Positions 44,496 through 52,593 of a stretch of DNA of 64,000 nucleotides are shown piece after piece. Position 1 is the stretch's first letter. Each line of letters starts with the position of its first letter. Made by a program: the position numbers and the translations under genes. This stretch comes from Oscillospiraceae bacterium (GTDB lineage Bacteria > Bacillota > Clostridia > Oscillospirales > Oscillospiraceae). The notes under the pieces are model-generated. The model ran no database searches, was not told where the DNA came from, and saw only the letters and a program-made list of their open reading frames with translations. The stretch is taken from contig JAFVXA010000039.1 of assembly GCA_017501355.1 (NCBI GenBank), positions 1-64,000 on the forward strand. The letters run 5' to 3'.

Positions 44496-45248
44496 TTAGT
44501 CCAGCAGGTAGGGGAGGAAGTAGGGAACCATCTTATGCCACCAGGGCCAGTCATGGTTCACATCATAGCCCCAGAAGTCCACCCACAGATGGATGCCCTT
44601 CTCCTGACAGATTTCATCAATGCGGTGCGTAGTGAAAGGCTCTTCCCATGCACCCTGTCCGACGCACACAACACCCTTGTTGCGGTTATAGTGTGCAATG
44701 TAGGGATGATCTGTGGGCATATTGGCCAAATAGTGGACGGGGGAGTTGTTGTAGACCACTTCGTCCATATAGTCACCCCAGCCATACTCGGCAGTATAGA
44801 TGCCGCTGATCGCCAGCACTCGGTCGAACAGATCGGGGCGGCGGAAGTAAAGGTTGGCAGCGTGGGTAGCACCCAAGCTGCAGCCAAAGGTCATGATACC
44901 GGGATACCCATCCCAGTTGTTGCGGCTGTTGACCATGCTTCGAATGAACGGAACCATTTCATCGGTGATATAGTGAACCCAGTCCTCATATCGACGAGCG
45001 CGCCAAAAAGGATCACCGGACTTGTCGGACCAAGTCTCTTTGTCGATGGTGTCAATACAAAAGACCATCACCTTTCCGGACTCCAGCCAAGGTCCCCAAG
45101 TCTCGTGCATTTGGAATCCCTCAAAGTCCCAGAACCGACCGTCCTGACAGGGGATAAAGAGGACCGGCTTGCCTGCATGACCATAAACCTTGCACTCCAT
45201 ATCACGCCCCAGAGCATGACTGAAGTGTTTAAAATACTGCACTTCCAT
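44496..45248 (-). CDS. Esterase-type alpha/beta hydrolase
   Basis: 250 residues with an esterase-D-like fold: oxyanion-side FIPCQDGRFWDFEGF, nucleophile GCSLG near residue 126, and the C-terminal histidine in DVNHDWPWWH. No signal peptide. The start at 45248 follows GGAGG. It sits 18 nt after another esterase and 66 nt before the ATP-grasp gene; the three are probably one pathway. Substrate unknown. Confidence 0.82.
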   Translation of the reverse strand: MEVQYFKHFSHALGRDMECKVYGHAGKPVLFIPCQDGRFWDFEGFQMHETWGPWLESGKVMVFCIDTIDKETWSDKSGDPFWRARRYEDWVHYITDEMVPFIRSMVNSRNNWDGYPGIMTFGCSLGATHAANLYFRRPDLFDRVLAISGIYTAEYGWGDYMDEVVYNNSPVHYLANMPTDHPYIAHYNRNKGVVCVGQGAWEEPFTTHRIDEICQEKGIHLWVDFWGYDVNHDWPWWHKMVPYFLPYLLD

Positions 45249-45266
45249 AGGGGATACCTCCAAATC

Positions 45267-46034
45267 TTATTCTACTCCATATAAGAGTGTATTCATGAAA
45301 AAGGGGATTTGCTGCTCCCAGCTGGCTTCGCAGTGGCTGCCTCCTGGAACGATACGGCAGTCCAGCAGTACCCCGCGTTCCAGCAGCAGGGATGCTACTT
45401 TGGAAAACTGCTGCTTCATCGTGTTGTGAGAGTGGAGCTCCAGAGAGCCGTAGTCCATGTAGACCACCGTGTCCGGTTCCACGGGGGATTGACGCAGCAT
45501 GCGATCCAGTTGACGCGGGGAGAACCACAGGGACGGAGAGAGGGCGGCTGCCCGGGAAAAGATGTGGTTATAGTTCATAACAGCATAAAGACTCATGAGC
45601 CCTCCCATAGAGCTTCCTGCGATGAAGGTGTATTCTCGCTGGGGGAGTGTGGGAAAATGAGCATCGACATAGGGTTTGAACTGATTGATCAACCACTCCA
45701 TGGTGATATGTCCCCGACCGCGGATATGGCCGAGCTCGGGATTGTCAAAGGTAAAGGGAGAGTATTCGGAAAGTCTTCCGTTATTGGGGCAATGATTGCA
45801 TTCCACTGCAGCGATGATCATGGGAAGTTGGTTTTTTTCCATAAACTCCTTCATGCCCCAGCTTTTGCCGTAAGTGGCATCTTCATCATAAAAAACATTG
45901 TGCCCGTCAAACATATATAGCACTGGGTAGCGGGTATCTGGAGATTTCTTGTATTCATCCGGCACATAGATGTATGCATGGCGGTATGTCTCGCCGGTCA
46001 GGGGAGGTATGGTGATCTTCCATTTTTTTATCAT
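45267..46034 (-). CDS. Esterase-type alpha/beta hydrolase (IroE/enterochelin-esterase-like)
   Basis: 255 residues. VLYMFDGHNVF near residue 40 is the motif seen in the enterochelin esterase and antigen-85 related group, GSSMGGLMSLYA near residue 142 has the nucleophile serine, and GGSHCEASWEQQ holds the catalytic histidine. It lacks a signal peptide. Similar proteins hydrolyse siderophore or carbohydrate esters. RBS AAAGGAC precedes the ATG. First gene of the esterase/esterase/ATP-grasp operon. Confidence 0.85.
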   Translation of the reverse strand: MIKKWKITIPPLTGETYRHAYIYVPDEYKKSPDTRYPVLYMFDGHNVFYDEDATYGKSWGMKEFMEKNQLPMIIAAVECNHCPNNGRLSEYSPFTFDNPELGHIRGRGHITMEWLINQFKPYVDAHFPTLPQREYTFIAGSSMGGLMSLYAVMNYNHIFSRAAALSPSLWFSPRQLDRMLRQSPVEPDTVVYMDYGSLELHSHNTMKQQFSKVASLLLERGVLLDCRIVPGGSHCEASWEQQIPFFMNTLLYGVE

Positions 46035-46117
46035 TTGGAAAGTCCTTTTCTACTAAAAATTAATAATAGTTTATCACGGCAAAGTGAAAAAGTCAAATTC
46101 AGTAAAAAGCAATAAAT

Positions 46118-46153
46118 GAAAAAATGGAGTCACAGTTGTGACTCCATTTTTTC
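46118..46153. terminator. Bidirectional terminator
   Basis: GAAAAAATGGAGTCACA and its perfect complement with a two-base loop, T runs on both strands, overlapping the end of cotJC remnant copy 2. Confidence 0.85.
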
Positions 46154-46249
46154 ATCGATCAAACGACGGATTGAGGAAATAGATATTCTTCTCGTTCATC
46201 TTGTCCTTTGCAAGCTGCAATCCTTCGCCGAAGTTATCAATTTAAGTAA
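46152..46249 (-). pseudogene. cotJC 3'-end remnant, copy 2
   Basis: Codes IDNFGEGLQLAKDK then NIYFLNPSFDR with the normal stop, but a stop codon lies just upstream of the homologous part, so it is only the last 30 codons of cotJC. It differs from copy 3 at about 6 of 78 positions. It also shares about 16 further bases (ATCAATT-AAGTAA) with copy 1 beyond the coding homology. Confidence 0.75.
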
Positions 46250-46638
46250 ATGGTTGTATCCCTTACGGCGCCGAAGGTGCAGATGTTTTCTCTCTTCCTT
46301 CGAGTACGGTTTGGAAAATGGGTTTTGCCAAGTATCAACTGCCATCGAAAATGGTAAATTATGCCGGTTATTCTTTGGTTGAGTGGACATGAGTTTTTTT
46401 GTGATGTATAATTTATTCAATTAAGTATGATCGCACAGGAGTCCAATGCTGGCAATCCAGTTTATGACTTTACAAGGGCAGATTTGACTGTGGCAGTAAT
46501 GGAGAAGAATTTTAGGAAGCTGATTGAAATCTCAGGAAAATAGAGAAATTGGGTTTGGTGTGTGCCGTGTGAATTAGATTGCATAGAGACATTCAGTGTA
46601 TCGACAGATAGAGAATCTACTTTGGATGGTGGAGAAAA
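46250..46638. other. AT-rich gene-poor stretch
   Basis: No full gene. It holds a 38-codon plus-strand frame at 46427-46543 (ending RKLIEISGK) that resembles a C-terminal gene fragment but has no convincing RBS. Base composition is clearly lower in GC than the core chromosome, starting here and lasting to about 49150. Confidence 0.4.
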
Positions 46639-48564
46639 ATGAGCTTAGATAATAGATTAAATGTTAGGTTTTTGGCAGATGTACCGCTTTTGCGATATAT
46701 TGTTCCTTTTTCTTATGGTCATAACAATGTGAAATATGAAGAGGCTGTCGCCAGAATCATGAATACGGGAGAGTGGCGAGTAGCAAATCGCTCGGATATC
46801 GTGCCTTCCCATGAAGAAGATTTGTATAACCATGTTTATTGTAGCTTTATAGATTCTGCTTTAGATCCGGATGGAGGCGGTGTTCCGGGGAATAACATTG
46901 GCGCTGGGTTTATTCCGCTGAACTTTAAAAGAAAGGGAATGTACTATCATTACCACGAGAAAGAAAGCGCCAAACAGACAACTTGCGCAGAAAAGGATAC
47001 GAAAGCAGATCATAAAGCTGTACTTGTAAAGGGAAAGTATGATCCGACACGACGGATTTTAAATTTTACAATTGTGAATGAGGGGATTTTTCTCTTTAGA
47101 ACCGGAGTTGGTTTTTACTGGTATGAGGTTAAGCTCCCGGAAATGGATGTGGATCACCTTGTGTTGTTCCAGAATAGATTTAAAGAATTGAATGCAATTC
47201 GCTTGACAAAATCGGTCAGTGATAAATTTTGGTTCTGCGACAAAAAAGACCCTGGTGGAGATAAATTTACGCTTGGAACTCAAATTTCATTGAAACTTAA
47301 TGATATCTTTAAAGATGTCAACTTTTATCCGCCAAGAATAAATGAGGTTGTTAGGAACAAAATGGCGGAGGAAAACCGAAAACGATGGAGAGATTATGAA
47401 AAAGCTGCCGTAAAAGAATGGGAAAACAAAGAATTTGCGCAGCAGAAAGAAGGGAGCCTGCAGAATTCGGAAGAGTATAGAGCAAAATTGGATGCATATC
47501 ACAAAGAGAACCAAAAATGGGAGAACATGACGATATCTCACGCTCAGAAAATCGGCTTTTTGGAAGGATATCCCATGGTTGTTCCTGACAGAGCTATTCT
47601 ATATAGTTATGTGGTTTTCTACGCAGATAAGGATGCAGAAAGTGAAGCTGAAAAGCAGAAACTCATTGGTGATATGTGCAAGTATGCATATTATATCTCC
47701 AGAGGATATAAAGAGTCATATAAAGTGACTAAAAATGCAGAAGCAGAAAGAGCACAAATGTTTTTTAGACATGAAAATGATGTTTGGGATGCTTCTCTTG
47801 AGGGGATTGGCTGTTTTGTTTCCATCTACGAAAGAGTTTATAATAAGGATGGAAGTTTGAAATCGAATACATTTTATGATAAGAACAGAGTAAAAGAGAT
47901 GAAAGGCGATTACTTTATTCTGTACTTACTCCTTCTGTATCAGCACTATACACTAATACTCTTTTTTCAGATAGTTTCAAATAAGTTTTCTTTCAAGGTT
48001 GAGAATTATTTGGAATATAGTCAAAGGCTGTATGACGAGATATATGCATTCAAAGTTAGTCTCGATATCTTTCTTTCGGGCAGTGTGTTCGAAGCAGTTA
48101 GCCATACAACAGACATTTGTAATCTATACTCCTATGTTGAAAACAAAATGCGGATCCGAGACGATTACGAAAATCTCAAACGTAGTGTCAGTAATTTAGA
48201 AAGCCTTCAGAATTGTTTGTTGGAGAAGAAAAAGGAGTCTGATGAAGCATTTGCTGCAGCAGAGAAGGATGATTTTGACAAAGCGCTAGGAATTGGTGGT
48301 GTGCTTATTGGTGGGTTAACAGTTGTTTCGTGTGTTAATGATGCGGTGGATTTGAGTGTGAAAGCAAAGGATTACTTTGCGCTCACAAATGAAATGCATG
48401 CAATCCTTATGTGGGCATTGCTGGCGTTGATTTTGATCATAGTAATCATGGCAATGTATTGTATCATTTGGTATTTCAGAAGCAAAAAGAAGAGAAGGGC
48501 CGAGCGAAAAAATAAAAAGGAGCGATTCGAGGCAGGCGATGCACCTAACCCCGAGGCTCCTTGA
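46639..48564 (+). CDS. Large CorA-like membrane protein of the AT-rich island
   Basis: 641 residues, codon use AT-rich and unlike the core genes. The N-terminal 380 residues look soluble with mixed alpha/beta content and a charged helical part (residues about 245-300). A hydrophobic stretch YFILYLLLLYQHYTLILFF lies near residue 430, then a long helical section, a coiled coil (about 515-545), a glycine-rich hydrophobic segment (GIGGVLIGGLTVVS), and a clear membrane helix at about 590-615 followed by a very basic cytoplasmic tail. The long-helix-then-C-terminal-membrane layout recalls CorA-like proteins, but no GMN motif is present. It is followed 46 nt later by a HEPN-motif gene. Function unknown; an abortive-infection effector is a fair hypothesis. 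Confidence 0.7.
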   Translation: MSLDNRLNVRFLADVPLLRYIVPFSYGHNNVKYEEAVARIMNTGEWRVANRSDIVPSHEEDLYNHVYCSFIDSALDPDGGGVPGNNIGAGFIPLNFKRKGMYYHYHEKESAKQTTCAEKDTKADHKAVLVKGKYDPTRRILNFTIVNEGIFLFRTGVGFYWYEVKLPEMDVDHLVLFQNRFKELNAIRLTKSVSDKFWFCDKKDPGGDKFTLGTQISLKLNDIFKDVNFYPPRINEVVRNKMAEENRKRWRDYEKAAVKEWENKEFAQQKEGSLQNSEEYRAKLDAYHKENQKWENMTISHAQKIGFLEGYPMVVPDRAILYSYVVFYADKDAESEAEKQKLIGDMCKYAYYISRGYKESYKVTKNAEAERAQMFFRHENDVWDASLEGIGCFVSIYERVYNKDGSLKSNTFYDKNRVKEMKGDYFILYLLLLYQHYTLILFFQIVSNKFSFKVENYLEYSQRLYDEIYAFKVSLDIFLSGSVFEAVSHTTDICNLYSYVENKMRIRDDYENLKRSVSNLESLQNCLLEKKKESDEAFAAAEKDDFDKALGIGGVLIGGLTVVSCVNDAVDLSVKAKDYFALTNEMHAILMWALLALILIIVIMAMYCIIWYFRSKKKRRAERKNKKERFEAGDAPNPEAP

Positions 48565-48610
48565 TATGAGTATAGCATAGTGTTTTACGAAATGCAAGGG
48601 ATGGTAGTTT

Positions 48611-49102
48611 ATGGCTGGAACAGTTTTTTATAATACAAATAAAGTGGATCTGGCAATTAAAAACAGAGACGAACTTATGCTGCATGTCGAAGAATCTATA
48701 GCAAAAGGCTTTTATATCGAAGCTGTTGTAATTTTGCATTCTTTGATGGAGAACTATACCTATAAGCTCTTGCATATCTTAAGCATTCCATATAAGGCAA
48801 GTGATCGGTTGTTTCAATGCTTGGAATACCTTAAAATCCATGTAGATAAGAATGATATTTGCGTTAATTTGGAATGCCTGGAAAATGAAAGCGTTTCAGA
48901 GTATTTTTTTGCGAACCTTTTTTCAAATGGGCTGGCAGATCATATTGGTGCATGGCGAAAGAAGCGGAATTTGATGATCCACGATGTGGCAATAGAGGAA
49001 TTGTCAAAGGAACGATTTCTTGCACTCGCAATAGAGGGTAACCAGCTTTTTGAGGAATATGAGACTGTATTGAGGAGATTTATTTACAGTAAAAGAGCAT
49101 AG
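48611..49102 (+). CDS. HEPN-motif protein, putative RNase
   Basis: 163 residues, all helical by composition. The motif RNLMIH (R119 to H124) inside RKKRNLMIHDVA is the R-x4-H signature of HEPN ribonucleases, at the expected place in the last helices. Residues 35-60 form the usual earlier helix pair. HEPN proteins are toxins or effectors in many defence and toxin-antitoxin systems. It lies 46 nt after the large membrane protein and shares its AT-rich codon use, so the two probably act together. Confidence 0.72.
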   Translation: MAGTVFYNTNKVDLAIKNRDELMLHVEESIAKGFYIEAVVILHSLMENYTYKLLHILSIPYKASDRLFQCLEYLKIHVDKNDICVNLECLENESVSEYFFANLFSNGLADHIGAWRKKRNLMIHDVAIEELSKERFLALAIEGNQLFEEYETVLRRFIYSKRA

Positions 49103-49116
49103 GAAAAAGAATGAAA

Positions 49117-49147
49117 AGAGTGCAAACGACGGGTTTGCACTCTTTTT
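49117..49147 (+). terminator. Terminator of the AT-rich island
   Basis: AGAGTGCAAAC / GTTTGCACTCT stem followed by five T. Confidence 0.88.
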
Positions 49148-49186
49148 CCGTGAAATAGTACGGACCTTGGTCGTGGCTTTGCTTTC

Positions 49187-49610
49187 TCAACGATCGAAGG
49201 ACGGATTGAGGAAATAGTTATTCTTCTCGTTCATCTTGTCCTTTGCAAGCTGCAGCCCCTCGCCGAAGCGCTGGAAGTGGACGATCTCGCGCTCGCGAAG
49301 GAAGCGGATGACATCATTGACATCGGGATCATCACTGAGACGCAGAATGTTGTCGTAGGTGACACGGGCTTTTTGCTCTGCAGCAAGATCTTCGGTCAGA
49401 TCGCAGATGACATCGCCCTTAACCGCCATGGATGCGGCGTTATAGGGCCAGCCGGATGCAGCGGTGGGGTAGACCCCAGCGGTGTGATCCACAAAATAGG
49501 CATCAAAGCCTGCGGTTTTGATCTGATCGTCGCTGAGATTTCGGGTGAGCTGATGCACCAGCGTGCCGACCATCTCCAAATGCCCGAGCTCTTCTGTACC
49601 TACAAACGGG
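49187..49610 (-). pseudogene. cotJC: cotJC, 5'-truncated (copy 3, longest)
   Basis: About 140 codons from GTEELGHLEMVGTLVHQL to the natural end NPSFDR and stop. This is the C-terminal two thirds of CotJC, a manganese-catalase-like spore-coat protein; the helix with E and H metal ligands (EELGHLE) is kept, but the N-terminal helices with the other ligands are gone. The break at about 49605-49612 joins sequence of an integrative element, so an insertion removed the 5' part. The open frame runs on past the break into unrelated sequence. Confidence 0.85.
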
Positions 49611-49826
49611 TCTAAATGGAACCGAGAACGAAAAATGCCCGAATTGCAAGGAATTCCGGCTCTGTATCGAGCCGAAATCACGAATGTGCCAATTCCCGGC
49701 TACCTGTTTTCTATGGACATGGAGCAGGAGGGGACACGGCGAAAGGTGAAGCCTGTTTGGCAGATCGATGTCTGTGTCGCCCTGCCCGATGACCGAACCT
49801 TCCCGAAGGGAGGTGCGGCAGAGTGA
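49611..49826 (+). pseudogene. 3' fragment of an integrative-element gene before parB
   Basis: The plus frame from the cotJC junction to the TGA at 49826 codes about 70 residues (NVPIPGYLFSMDMEQEG, KVKPVWQIDVCVALPDD) and overlaps the parB start by four bases (GTGA), as a real upstream gene would. Its 5' part is lost at the junction. I do not recognise the family. Confidence 0.6.
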
Positions 49827-50680
49827 AAGAGCAGGTACAGCAGATCAAGCTCGGCGAATTGCATCCCTTTCGTAACCACCCTTTCCACGTGAAGGACGAT
49901 GAATCCTTGCAAGCTCTCTGCGACAGCATCCAGGAATACGGCGTCCTGTCGCCGCTTCTTGCAAGACCAACAGGGGAGGGCTACGAGATCATTTCGGGAC
50001 ATCGGAGACGGGCTGCCGCCTTGAAACTGGGACTGAAGCAACTGCCGGTATTGGTGCGAGATATGAGCGACGATGAAGCCATTATCCTCATGGTGGACAG
50101 CAATATCCAGCGAGAGAACCTGCTGCCCAGTGAAAAGGCGTTTGCGTATAGGATGAAACTGGAGGCGATGAAGCACCAAGGTGAACGTGTAGATTTAACT
50201 TGTGCCCAAGTTGGGAACAAGTTGACGGGCAAGAAGAGTGTTCAAATTATCGCTGATAATTCATCAGACAGTAAGACACAAATTCAGAGATACATCCGTT
50301 TGACCTACCTCGCCAAGCCTATCCTCGATTTGGTGGACGAGGGACGCATCTCATTCTCTCCCGGCGTAGAACTGTCCTATCTGAGCAAGCTGGAGCAGGC
50401 AGAGCTGTGGGACATCATGCAGTCGGAGGACTGTACGCCGTCCCTCTCCCAAGCGGTTCGGCTGAAAAAGCTTTCGATGAAAGGTGAACTAAATCCGGAA
50501 CGCATCTATGAGATCATGAGCGAAGAAAAAGCCAATCAGAAAGAGCGTGTCCGCATTGAGGTCAGCCAAATACGGAAGTACTTCCCGAAGGACTACACTG
50601 CCCATCAGATGGAGGAGAAGATCCTGCAAATGCTGGAAGCCAACTACAAGAAGCGCCAGCGCAGCCAAGATGCCCGATAA
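49823..50680 (+). CDS. ParB/RepB-like partition protein of a mobile element
   Basis: 285 residues. The ParB N-terminal nuclease-like domain has LGELHPFRNHPF, QEYGVLSPLLARP, and ISGHRRRAAALKLGL (core GHRRRAA), then NIQRENLLPSEKAFAYRMKLEAM and a KorB-like helix-turn-helix with SDSKTQIQRYIRLTYL. This is the type of ParB found on plasmids and integrative conjugative elements of Clostridia, not the chromosomal Spo0J. The start is GTG 49823 with GGGAGG upstream. No parA or relaxase remains nearby, so the element is decayed. Confidence 0.9.
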   Translation: MKEQVQQIKLGELHPFRNHPFHVKDDESLQALCDSIQEYGVLSPLLARPTGEGYEIISGHRRRAAALKLGLKQLPVLVRDMSDDEAIILMVDSNIQRENLLPSEKAFAYRMKLEAMKHQGERVDLTCAQVGNKLTGKKSVQIIADNSSDSKTQIQRYIRLTYLAKPILDLVDEGRISFSPGVELSYLSKLEQAELWDIMQSEDCTPSLSQAVRLKKLSMKGELNPERIYEIMSEEKANQKERVRIEVSQIRKYFPKDYTAHQMEEKILQMLEANYKKRQRSQDAR

Positions 50681-50747
50681 TTTCTGCCTCGCATATTCGC
50701 AAAATGCGACAACTTTCGCTATCCTGTGTGTAAAGGAGGTAGGCTTT

Positions 50748-50949
50748 ATGGAGATTAATATCACAACAAAACTTGCCTATACCCAAGTGGGTGACTATCT
50801 CATTTCCAGGGATGATGGAGCAAAGGGGAGTCACAGAGGAACTGAAAGCCGCCGATCCGATGCGGTGGGTGCAGGAAATGAACGCCATCCGAGAGACCAT
50901 CGAGGAGATCATCCGAAGAGCGCTGGTCTACGGGGAGGATGCGGTATGA
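50748..50949 (+). pseudogene. tnpV: tnpV remnant (transposon-encoded protein TnpV)
   Basis: It starts with a strong AAGGAGG and codes MEINITTKLAYTQVGDYL, a TnpV-like start. About 25 codons in, the reading frame shifts, and the frame from 50815 codes RGVTEELKAADPMRWVQE and AIRETIEEIIRRALVYG, the TnpV C-terminus. The middle of about 60 codons is missing, so an internal deletion has joined the two ends out of frame. Confidence 0.75.
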
Positions 50950-51119
50950 GTCTGCTCGATGAATTTTGGTACGGCAATATCGAGCCTGCGGAGTACGATA
51001 CAGCTGTCTGCAAGGAATCCAAGGATGCGCTGCAGCTGATTGTTCGCAATGAGGATAAGCTCCTTGCCACCATGACGGACGAGCAGAAGGGCTTGTTCGC
51101 CCGATACAAGGATGCAGGT
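50946..51119 (+). pseudogene. DUF6809-like small gene, 3'-truncated
   Basis: It starts at ATG 50946, overlapping the tnpV stop, and codes MSLLDEFWYGNIEPAEYD and a helix up to FARYKDA. The natural C-terminus (about 30 residues) is replaced by sequence antisense to the merR gene. A second, diverged copy of the C-terminal half lies at 53520-53730. Confidence 0.7.
51029..51115 (+). repeat. Left 87-nt direct repeat (DUF6809-like segment)
   Basis: Matches 53541-53627 in the same orientation with 13 mismatches over 87 nt. The two copies enclose the MerR/oxidoreductase cargo. Confidence 0.85.
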
Positions 51120-51128
51120 GCGGTGAAA

Positions 51129-51575
51129 TCATTCTCTGCGCAATCTTCTCCGAACTTCCCGATACTGCTGCGGAAGTTCTTCCAAAGTCATATTTCGAGG
51201 TACAGCAGTGGTGCCCGCATCTCTGGCGGTTTCGTAATACCACTGCTTGAAGTCCAGTGTTTCCAAGGTCTGCTGCAGCTCCTCCATCTGCTTACGAACA
51301 GCCTCTCGCTGACGAACGATGAGTTCCAACCTCTCATCAATGGTTTCATCGCCCTGCATTGCCATACGGATAAACTCCCGAATATCTTTCAGAGGCATTC
51401 CGGTTTTTTTGAGACATTCGATGACCTGCAGCCATTCGTAATCCGCATCCTGAAACACACGGATGCCGTTGCTGGAGCGCTCCACGAAAGGCAGCAAGCC
51501 TTCCTGATCATAGTATCGAAGCGTGGACGGCGCAACACCAAGCAGCTTCGCCATCTCCCCAACCGTATAGACCAT
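51129..51575 (-). CDS. MerR-family transcriptional regulator
   Basis: 148 residues. The MerR helix-turn-helix VGEMAKLLGVAPSTLRYYDQEGLLP starts at residue 4 (core LLGVAPSTLRYYDQEG), followed by the wing and a dimerisation coiled coil (LIVRQREAVRKQMEEL). There is no cysteine-rich metal loop, so it resembles the branch that controls aldo/keto reductase genes. ATG 51575 follows AGGGGG; the longer frame upstream runs through the operator. It is divergent from the aldo/keto reductase, which it probably activates. Confidence 0.9.
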   Translation of the reverse strand: MVYTVGEMAKLLGVAPSTLRYYDQEGLLPFVERSSNGIRVFQDADYEWLQVIECLKKTGMPLKDIREFIRMAMQGDETIDERLELIVRQREAVRKQMEELQQTLETLDFKQWYYETARDAGTTAVPRNMTLEELPQQYREVRRRLRRE

Positions 51576-51596
51576 AAAAATCCCCCTTGACTTCAA

Positions 51597-51633
51597 GTTA
51601 ACTTTAAGCTTTACAATTTGCTTAAAGCTTAAC
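51597..51633. promoter_or_regulatory. Candidate MerR operator
   Basis: Inverted repeat GTTAACTTTAAGC (51597-51609) and GCTTAAAGCTTAAC (51620-51633) in the intergenic region between merR and the aldo/keto reductase, the usual place for a MerR-bound promoter spacer. Confidence 0.7.
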
Positions 51634-51696
51634 AAAAGTCAATTGCGATGTCAAACAGAACAGGCTTTTGGATCATACGGAAAGGACGGAAGATTT

Positions 51697-52584
51697 ATGA
51701 ACTACATTACCCTGAACAACGGCGTGAAGATGCCCCAACTGGGCTATGGTGTCTATCAGGTCACCAAGGATGAGTGTGAGCGCTGCGTGGCGGATGCCTT
51801 GACGATGGGCTACCGGCTCATCGACACCGCGCAGTCCTATTTCAACGAGGAGGAAGTTGGCGCTGCCATCGCCAAAAGCGGTATTCCCCGTGAGGAGATC
51901 TTCCTGACCACCAAGGTCTGGATCGAGCATTACGGCTATGATGCCTGCCGCGCTTCTGTGCTGGAATCCATGCGCAAGCTGCAGGTGGACTATCTGGATC
52001 TCTGCCTGCTGCATCAGCCCTTTGGCGACGCATACGGCGCATACCGCGCGCTGGAAGACCTCTATGACGAGGGCAAGATTCGCGCCATCGGTATTTCCAA
52101 CTTCTACACCGACCGCATGATCGATATTGCCTCTTTCTCCCGTATCAAGCCTCAGATCAATCAGGTGGAGATCCATCCCCACAACCAGCAGATCGAGGGC
52201 AAGACCTGGCACGACAAGTACGGCATCCAGATGGAAGCATGGGCTCCCTTCGGCGAAGGTCGCGGCGATATGTTCGATTTGCCCGAGCTGAAAGCGATCG
52301 GTGCAAAGTACGGCAAGACCGTGGCACAGGTCATCCTCCGCTGGCATCTGCAGCGTGGCATCGTTATCATCCCCAAGTCCACCCATATCGAGCGCATGGA
52401 GGAAAACTTCAAGGTCTTCGATTTTGAACTGACCGAGGAGGATATGACCGCCATCGCTGCTCTGGACAAAAAGCAGAGTTCCTTCTTCTCCCACACCGAC
52501 CCCAACATGGTGGAGTGGTTCGTGAAGATGGTGGAGCAGCGCAAGAAGCAGCATGACAGCAGCAAGGAAAAGAAGAACTGGTAA
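51697..52584 (+). CDS. Aldo/keto reductase
   Basis: 295 residues. The AKR tetrad is visible: D in LIDTAQSY with the tyrosine Y, K in FLTTKVW and H in CLLHQPFG. VIIPKSTHIERMEEN near the C-terminus binds NADP(H). It is of the 2,5-diketogluconate-reductase-like group and would reduce small aldehydes or ketones. The ATG at 51697 has AAGGACGGAAG upstream. Followed after 9 nt by a flavoprotein gene. Confidence 0.93.
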   Translation: MNYITLNNGVKMPQLGYGVYQVTKDECERCVADALTMGYRLIDTAQSYFNEEEVGAAIAKSGIPREEIFLTTKVWIEHYGYDACRASVLESMRKLQVDYLDLCLLHQPFGDAYGAYRALEDLYDEGKIRAIGISNFYTDRMIDIASFSRIKPQINQVEIHPHNQQIEGKTWHDKYGIQMEAWAPFGEGRGDMFDLPELKAIGAKYGKTVAQVILRWHLQRGIVIIPKSTHIERMEENFKVFDFELTEEDMTAIAALDKKQSSFFSHTDPNMVEWFVKMVEQRKKQHDSSKEKKNW

Positions 52585-52593
52585 AGGAGAACA

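Noticed and set aside
50547-51590. 347-residue plus-strand frame
   Set aside because: A chance read-through of tnpV and DUF6809 remnants into the antisense of merR.
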